Shown one piece after another: positions 33,292 to 36,360 of a stretch of DNA of 36,360 nt (position 1 is the stretch's first letter; each line of letters begins with the position of its first letter). A program made the position numbers and the translations under genes. The notes beneath the pieces were generated by a model. That model was not told the origin of the DNA, searched no databases, and was given only the letters and a program-made list of their open reading frames with translations. The stretch lies in assembly GCA_023254365.1 (NCBI GenBank), contig JALRLQ010000007.1, positions 1-36,360 of the forward strand, read 5' to 3'. This stretch comes from Candidatus Poseidonia sp. GTDB lineage: Archaea > Thermoplasmatota > Poseidoniia > Poseidoniales > Poseidoniaceae.

Positions 33292-33316
33292 AGGTGGCGC
33301 CCCCGCCCCTTGAGCC

Positions 33317-33955
33317 ATGGTTGAATCGTCCGAGCCACGCTGGTTGGTGTTGGACGGCTACGAGGACGAACCGGCTGCGTTTGGCGTACCGCCCTATGTC
33401 GGATTCCACATCCGCTATGTGTGCGGTGTCCTCCAATCGGCCGGCATCGACTACGAGTACCTGACCGTCGACCGCTATCGACAAGCCCTCAAAACCGAGC
33501 CCGAATCGATTGAACGGCGCCTGAAGAATTGCCTCGGCGTGGTGTGCATCGCTGGAGCGGTTGTTCCGGGAAAATATCTTCGAGGCACGCCCATTTCACT
33601 CAACGAAACCCAAAACCTGATCCGAAGCCTGCCTCACGGCACGCCAGCGTTGTTTGGCGGTTGGGCCATTCGTGGCTGGAAACAACAGGGTTGGACGCCG
33701 CTGCGACCCAACCTGTTTCTGGCCGTTCAAGACACCGATGCCACCCTCCACCACTTCCTCGAAAAAGGCGAGTGGAAGCACCAGCGCCGAACGGCCGAGC
33801 AGTGGACGGCATGGGCCCAAGCGGGTGCGGCCAGTAAAGCCGTGACCGACCATCCCGACCTCGGAAGCAAAACCCAGCCAGGGGCCGTTAACCTACGAAG
33901 TCGAGGTCTACCAGGGATGTGTTCGCTACAAGCGAGGGTGCAAATTCTGCATTGA
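33317..33955 (+). CDS. N-terminal fragment of the frameshifted radical SAM gene
   Basis: This is the 212-codon ORF as it stands in the sequence. Residues 1 to about 188 belong to the radical SAM protein's N-terminal domain (B12-binding-like alpha/beta pattern, with VVCIAGAVVPGKYLRG and LFGGWAIRGWKQQG). The last roughly 24 residues after TQPG are out-of-frame readthrough and have no biological meaning if the frameshift is an error. Confidence 0.6.
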   Translation: MVESSEPRWLVLDGYEDEPAAFGVPPYVGFHIRYVCGVLQSAGIDYEYLTVDRYRQALKTEPESIERRLKNCLGVVCIAGAVVPGKYLRGTPISLNETQNLIRSLPHGTPALFGGWAIRGWKQQGWTPLRPNLFLAVQDTDATLHHFLEKGEWKHQRRTAEQWTAWAQAGAASKAVTDHPDLGSKTQPGAVNLRSRGLPGMCSLQARVQILH

Positions 33956-33968
33956 GCCCAAGAAAGGC

Positions 33969-35078
33969 GTGCCGATTTGGCGGACACCGGAAGACATCAT
34001 CGAAGAGGTTCGCATCGCCCATGACGCCGGCGTGCACCACGTTCGCCTTGGCGGTATGACCGACACCTACACCTACATGGCCGAGGGTGTTCGTGAACTG
34101 GAATACCCCGTTCCAAACCCCGAACCGATTGCCAAGCTCCTTCACGGTCTACGAGAAGACGAGCGACTCGGCATCCTTCACACCGACAACGGCAACCCGT
34201 CCATCATTGCGGAAAACCTCGAACCCTCGGAGGAGATCACCAAGACGCTCGTGGAAACCCTGTCGGACGGGGCCGTACTCTCCTTTGGTCTGGAATCGGC
34301 CGATCCCAGCGTCCACGAGGCCAATTGGCTCAATTGCGACCCTGCTCAACTCAAGACGGCGATTCACCTCATCAACAAACACGGCAGCGTGCGGGGCGAG
34401 CGAGGCCTGCCCAAACTGCTGCCTGGACTCAACTTCATCGCCGGCCTCAACGGCGAAACCGAAGCGACCTACGGGATGAACATGGACCTGCTTCGAGACA
34501 TTCGCAGCGAGGGTTTGCTCCTGCGGCGCATCAACATTCGACAGGTGGAAGGCGAGGGCTTCCAAGAGGTCCCATCCGAGGCCTTCGCCTCGTTCAAAAC
34601 AGCGTGCAGAGACGAAATCGACAAGCCGCTTTTGGAGGCATTGTTCCCGCTCGGCCACATCATCCACGACGTCCACTGGGAATCCCACGACGGGCGAACC
34701 CGCCTGCCGGTTCACGAAACCGACCTTCACCGTGCCCCGGAGGTTCACGGGAAAGCAGGCATCACCTTCGGACGGCAAATCGGCGCCTACCCCATTCTGG
34801 TGGGCGTGGAATACAAGATTCCGCTCGAGACCCAGTCCAGCGTGATGATCACCGGCCACGGGGCTCGTTCCATCACCGGTGTGGAGGTGGGCCTTGACCC
34901 GATGACCGCCTCGGAAAAGCAACTCGAAGCGATTCCGGGCATCGGCAAAAAATCGGCGTGGAACCTGGTAGCGAAACGAGCAAAATTGCTCTCCAAAGGC
35001 AAGGAATTCAGCGTTGAGCATTGGTTTGAAGGGGCCGATGTGCCACGAAACGACGCGATTCGGCACATTTTCGGGTGA
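33969..35078 (+). CDS. C-terminal fragment of the frameshifted radical SAM gene
   Basis: A GTG-initiated ORF of 369 codons, starting 14 bases after the stop of the first fragment. It holds the SAM TIM-barrel strands (VHHVRLGGMTDTYTYM, GLESADPSVHEANWL, LPGLNFIAGLNGETEATY, INIRQVEGEGF) and the terminal HhH, but misses the cysteine cluster, which lies just upstream in the same frame (33918-33950). It is therefore unlikely to be a genuine separate gene start. Confidence 0.55.
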   Translation: MPIWRTPEDIIEEVRIAHDAGVHHVRLGGMTDTYTYMAEGVRELEYPVPNPEPIAKLLHGLREDERLGILHTDNGNPSIIAENLEPSEEITKTLVETLSDGAVLSFGLESADPSVHEANWLNCDPAQLKTAIHLINKHGSVRGERGLPKLLPGLNFIAGLNGETEATYGMNMDLLRDIRSEGLLLRRINIRQVEGEGFQEVPSEAFASFKTACRDEIDKPLLEALFPLGHIIHDVHWESHDGRTRLPVHETDLHRAPEVHGKAGITFGRQIGAYPILVGVEYKIPLETQSSVMITGHGARSITGVEVGLDPMTASEKQLEAIPGIGKKSAWNLVAKRAKLLSKGKEFSVEHWFEGADVPRNDAIRHIFG

Positions 35079-35087
35079 TTTTATATC
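35079..35087 (+). promoter_or_regulatory. Archaeal TATA box of the terminal repeat-protein gene
   Basis: TTTTATATC begins directly after the radical SAM stop codon. Its centre is about 27 bases before the ATG at 35110, the same spacing as the TBP promoter. This predicts transcription starting at the initiator codon, hence a leaderless message. No Shine-Dalgarno sequence precedes the ATG. Confidence 0.7.
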
Positions 35088-35109
35088 CTGTCCGCTTGTC
35101 CAAGAAAAC

Positions 35110-36360
35110 ATGAACGCCCGTGTGCTAACCTTGACCTTGATGTTGGTCTTCTCGACTTTTTCATCGGTTTTTGCCCCTGAACCAATCGCCGTTTTGGACG
35201 AACCCGTTGTGCCTCAGCACGCAGGCAACACCGTGGATTGCGGCACGAACGCCTCGAACGTTTCCTTTGAGGTCGAAGCCTATCAGCCCGTCTGGAACCG
35301 ATACGACACCGTTTCGGCGTTCTTGGACACCTATTGCGGGGTGTGGTGGGAGACGTACCGCGTGGATTGGCTTCTCGTTTCACAAGACAACAGCTCCGTC
35401 ATCGATTACGGGCAATCGACGTTCACCACCAACAACTCAAGCGTGACCTACCACCCAAATCACACGGACCACTTCAACGAAGTGGACGTCCACTTCCATT
35501 ACATGGACACTGGGAATTATTCGATTTCGGGTGAGTTCTATGTTTTGGACAACACCACGTGGACATGGCTTGCGAACGTCTCGAACACCTTCCAGGTCAA
35601 CAGCACCGATTCAACCACGGCCTGTGGCTACAACGATACCCTTGTTTCGATGGAAACCGATATTTCATCCAACTTCTACTTCGAAGGCGCATCGGCGTAT
35701 CCGTGGTCGGACATTGAGTGCCCGGTACTTGGTACCCCTTACGGATACAGTTGGGAACTCTTTGACCAAAACTCATCCGCCGTGTTTCAAACCGGTTGGA
35801 GCAATTTCACGGCCTCTTGGCAAAATGTCCATCCTTTCAGCGATGGCTCCGGCATCTACCATGACATCAACATCGCCGTCCACAACCTCACCGAAGGCGT
35901 CTATACCTTGTCCACTGTGCTGACCCTCAGCAACGGCTCGTACGTGGATTCGGCGAACCTCACCTTCCAAGTGTGGGCCAACAACAGCGGAGGAGGCAAC
36001 CAAACCAACACCGGATGCGGCTACAACGCCTCATCGTTCTCCATCTCGAGTTGGTATTCACCCGTGCCGACCTATGACGGCGACACACTGAACGCCACCG
36101 TCTACACCAACTGCAACCTCTTGAACACCACCATGGCTTTGTATTACGGAATTTCAAACTCAACCACCTGGCTCGCCTCCGGTAACTGGACATGGACGGC
36201 GACGAGTTTGAGCGACACGTTCCACATTGAGGTGGCCAACATCCCGGCTGGAACCTACGAGTTGACCGTGAATGCATATTATGGTTCAAGCTACACCCTC
36301 AACTACAACACCACCATCACCGTGCTGGCCAACAACAGCGGCGGAGGCAACCAAACCAAC
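35110..36360 (+). CDS. Secreted Cys-paired tandem-repeat surface protein (3' end cut by window edge)
   Basis: An open frame of 417 codons runs to the window edge without a stop. Residues 1-22 are a signal peptide (VLTLTLMLVFSTFSSVFA). The mature part is made of tandem beta-rich modules of about 128-131 residues. Each starts with a CG(T/Y)N motif (Cys codons at 35239, 35623 and 36016) and contains a second Cys about 20-35 residues later, suggesting one disulfide per module. Modules are joined by Asn/Gly-rich linkers (NNSGGGNQTN). N-glycosylation sequons (N-x-S/T) are very frequent, for example NAS, NVS, NSS, NHT, NTT and NGS. The gene has its own TATA box. Function is unknown; a surface or extracellular structural protein, possibly glycosylated, is likely. 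A C-terminal anchor would lie outside the window. Confidence 0.8.
   Translation, partial: MNARVLTLTLMLVFSTFSSVFAPEPIAVLDEPVVPQHAGNTVDCGTNASNVSFEVEAYQPVWNRYDTVSAFLDTYCGVWWETYRVDWLLVSQDNSSVIDYGQSTFTTNNSSVTYHPNHTDHFNEVDVHFHYMDTGNYSISGEFYVLDNTTWTWLANVSNTFQVNSTDSTTACGYNDTLVSMETDISSNFYFEGASAYPWSDIECPVLGTPYGYSWELFDQNSSAVFQTGWSNFTASWQNVHPFSDGSGIYHDINIAVHNLTEGVYTLSTVLTLSNGSYVDSANLTFQVWANNSGGGNQTNTGCGYNASSFSISSWYSPVPTYDGDTLNATVYTNCNLLNTTMALYYGISNSTTWLASGNWTWTATSLSDTFHIEVANIPAGTYELTVNAYYGSSYTLNYNTTITVLANNSGGGNQTN
35980..36360 (+). repeat. 30-bp linker repeat copies 351 bp apart
   Basis: The 30 bases at 35980-36009 recur at 36331-36360 with one mismatch (GGA against GGC codon). They encode the linker NNSGGGNQTN between modules of the terminal surface protein. 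The 351-bp spacing equals 117 codons. High nucleotide identity in the linker, against divergent modules, points to recent duplication or gene conversion. More copies may follow beyond the window. Confidence 0.75.

Larger units (their letters stand above)
33317..35078 (+). pseudogene. Radical SAM protein with C-terminal HhH (COG1031-like), split by a one-base frameshift
   Basis: Two abutting frames together encode one protein of about 586 residues. The first (33317-33955) begins ESSEPRWLVLDGYEDEP and stays on family sequence up to HPDLGSKTQPG. Sense then moves to the +1 frame, which reads PLTYEVEVYQGC, the CX6CX2C cluster motif (Cys codons at 33918, 33939 and 33948, GCVRYKRGCKFC) and onward to 35078. 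The C-terminus has a helix-hairpin-helix (LEAIPGIGKKSAWNLV). Removing one G from GGGG at 33881-33884 restores a continuous frame. The family is uncharacterised radical SAM Fe-S oxidoreductases (MJ1487 type, recalled). A sequencing or assembly error is the simplest explanation; a true mutation is possible. Neither half alone has both the N-terminal domain and the cluster motif. Confidence 0.85.

Noticed and set aside
34149..35111. 320-codon minus-strand ORF opposite the radical SAM C-terminal half
   Set aside because: The plus-strand frame carries the barrel and HhH motifs; the reverse frame has no recognisable features.
1..36360. CRISPR arrays, tRNA or rRNA genes, insertion sequences, integrase or attachment sites
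   Set aside because: None was seen on reading. There are no spaced identical repeats, no transposase or integrase motifs and no gap large enough for rRNA. A tRNA hidden in a short gap is unlikely, but only a covariance-model scan would exclude it.

Overview
The window reads as chromosomal DNA from an uncultured planktonic euryarchaeote, most likely Marine Group II (Candidatus Poseidoniales/Poseidoniia). The domain call is strong: TATA-binding protein, an NMD3-type ribosome export factor, exosome subunit Csl4, mevalonate kinase, a METTL5-like methyltransferase, a SepF-like division protein, an archaeal-type aspartate-semialdehyde dehydrogenase and a bifunctional phosphoglucose/phosphomannose isomerase all lie in one 36 kb stretch. 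The order-level call is an inference from the moderate-to-high GC, the very large PKD-type surface proteins, and the haem-export and ETF/quinone-type electron-transfer genes expected of an aerobic marine heterotroph. No rRNA, tRNA, CRISPR array or insertion sequence was seen. Genes are tightly packed and no non-coding stretch exceeds about 110 bases.

Layout. 1-1628 (minus): a membrane-anchored Fe-S oxidoreductase of the HdrD/EtfD type, cut by the left edge. 1743-3431 (plus): mevalonate kinase, then TBP behind a clear TATA box whose spacing predicts a leaderless mRNA. 3469-10636: two paralogous, roughly 1,180-residue secreted membrane-anchored proteins with a shared N-terminal domain, CARDB/PKD-like repeats, one C-terminal membrane helix and the same short cytoplasmic tail motif. 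10646-11799: a SepF-like protein converging on a Maf-family pyrophosphatase. 11898-14443: a KaiC-like ATPase converging on glmS. 14453-20444 (minus): a 1,619-residue subtilase with a membrane anchor and a cytoplasmic zinc ribbon, preceded by a rhomboid protease.

20533-22655 (plus): a haem-export/cytochrome c maturation cluster with an apparent CcmA-CcmB fusion, CcmC and a CcmD-like peptide. 22714-24896: NMD3 overlapping the sugar-phosphate isomerase. 24890-25513 (minus): an M23-type metallopeptidase without a signal peptide. 25565-28628: a polytopic GT-C-like membrane protein and a family 2 glycosyltransferase, probably one glycoconjugate unit. 28654-30888: aspartate-semialdehyde dehydrogenase and an unrecognised protein with a Pro/Ala/Glu-rich linker. 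30935-31785: a 63-residue zinc ribbon overlapping a METTL5-like methyltransferase. 31882-33291: Csl4 fused to two RRM domains. 33317-35078: a radical SAM/HhH protein interrupted by a one-base frameshift. 35110-36360: a secreted, sequon-rich repeat protein running off the right edge, again behind a TATA box at leaderless spacing.

Themes: RNA and ribosome maintenance (NMD3, Csl4-RRM, METTL5-like), envelope biogenesis (surface proteins, glycosyltransferases, GlmS, PGI/PMI, rhomboid, subtilase) and respiration (Fe-S oxidoreductase, Ccm). The most unusual items are the Csl4-RRM-RRM fusion, the paired giant surface proteins with a common cytoplasmic tag, and the CcmA-CcmB fusion.
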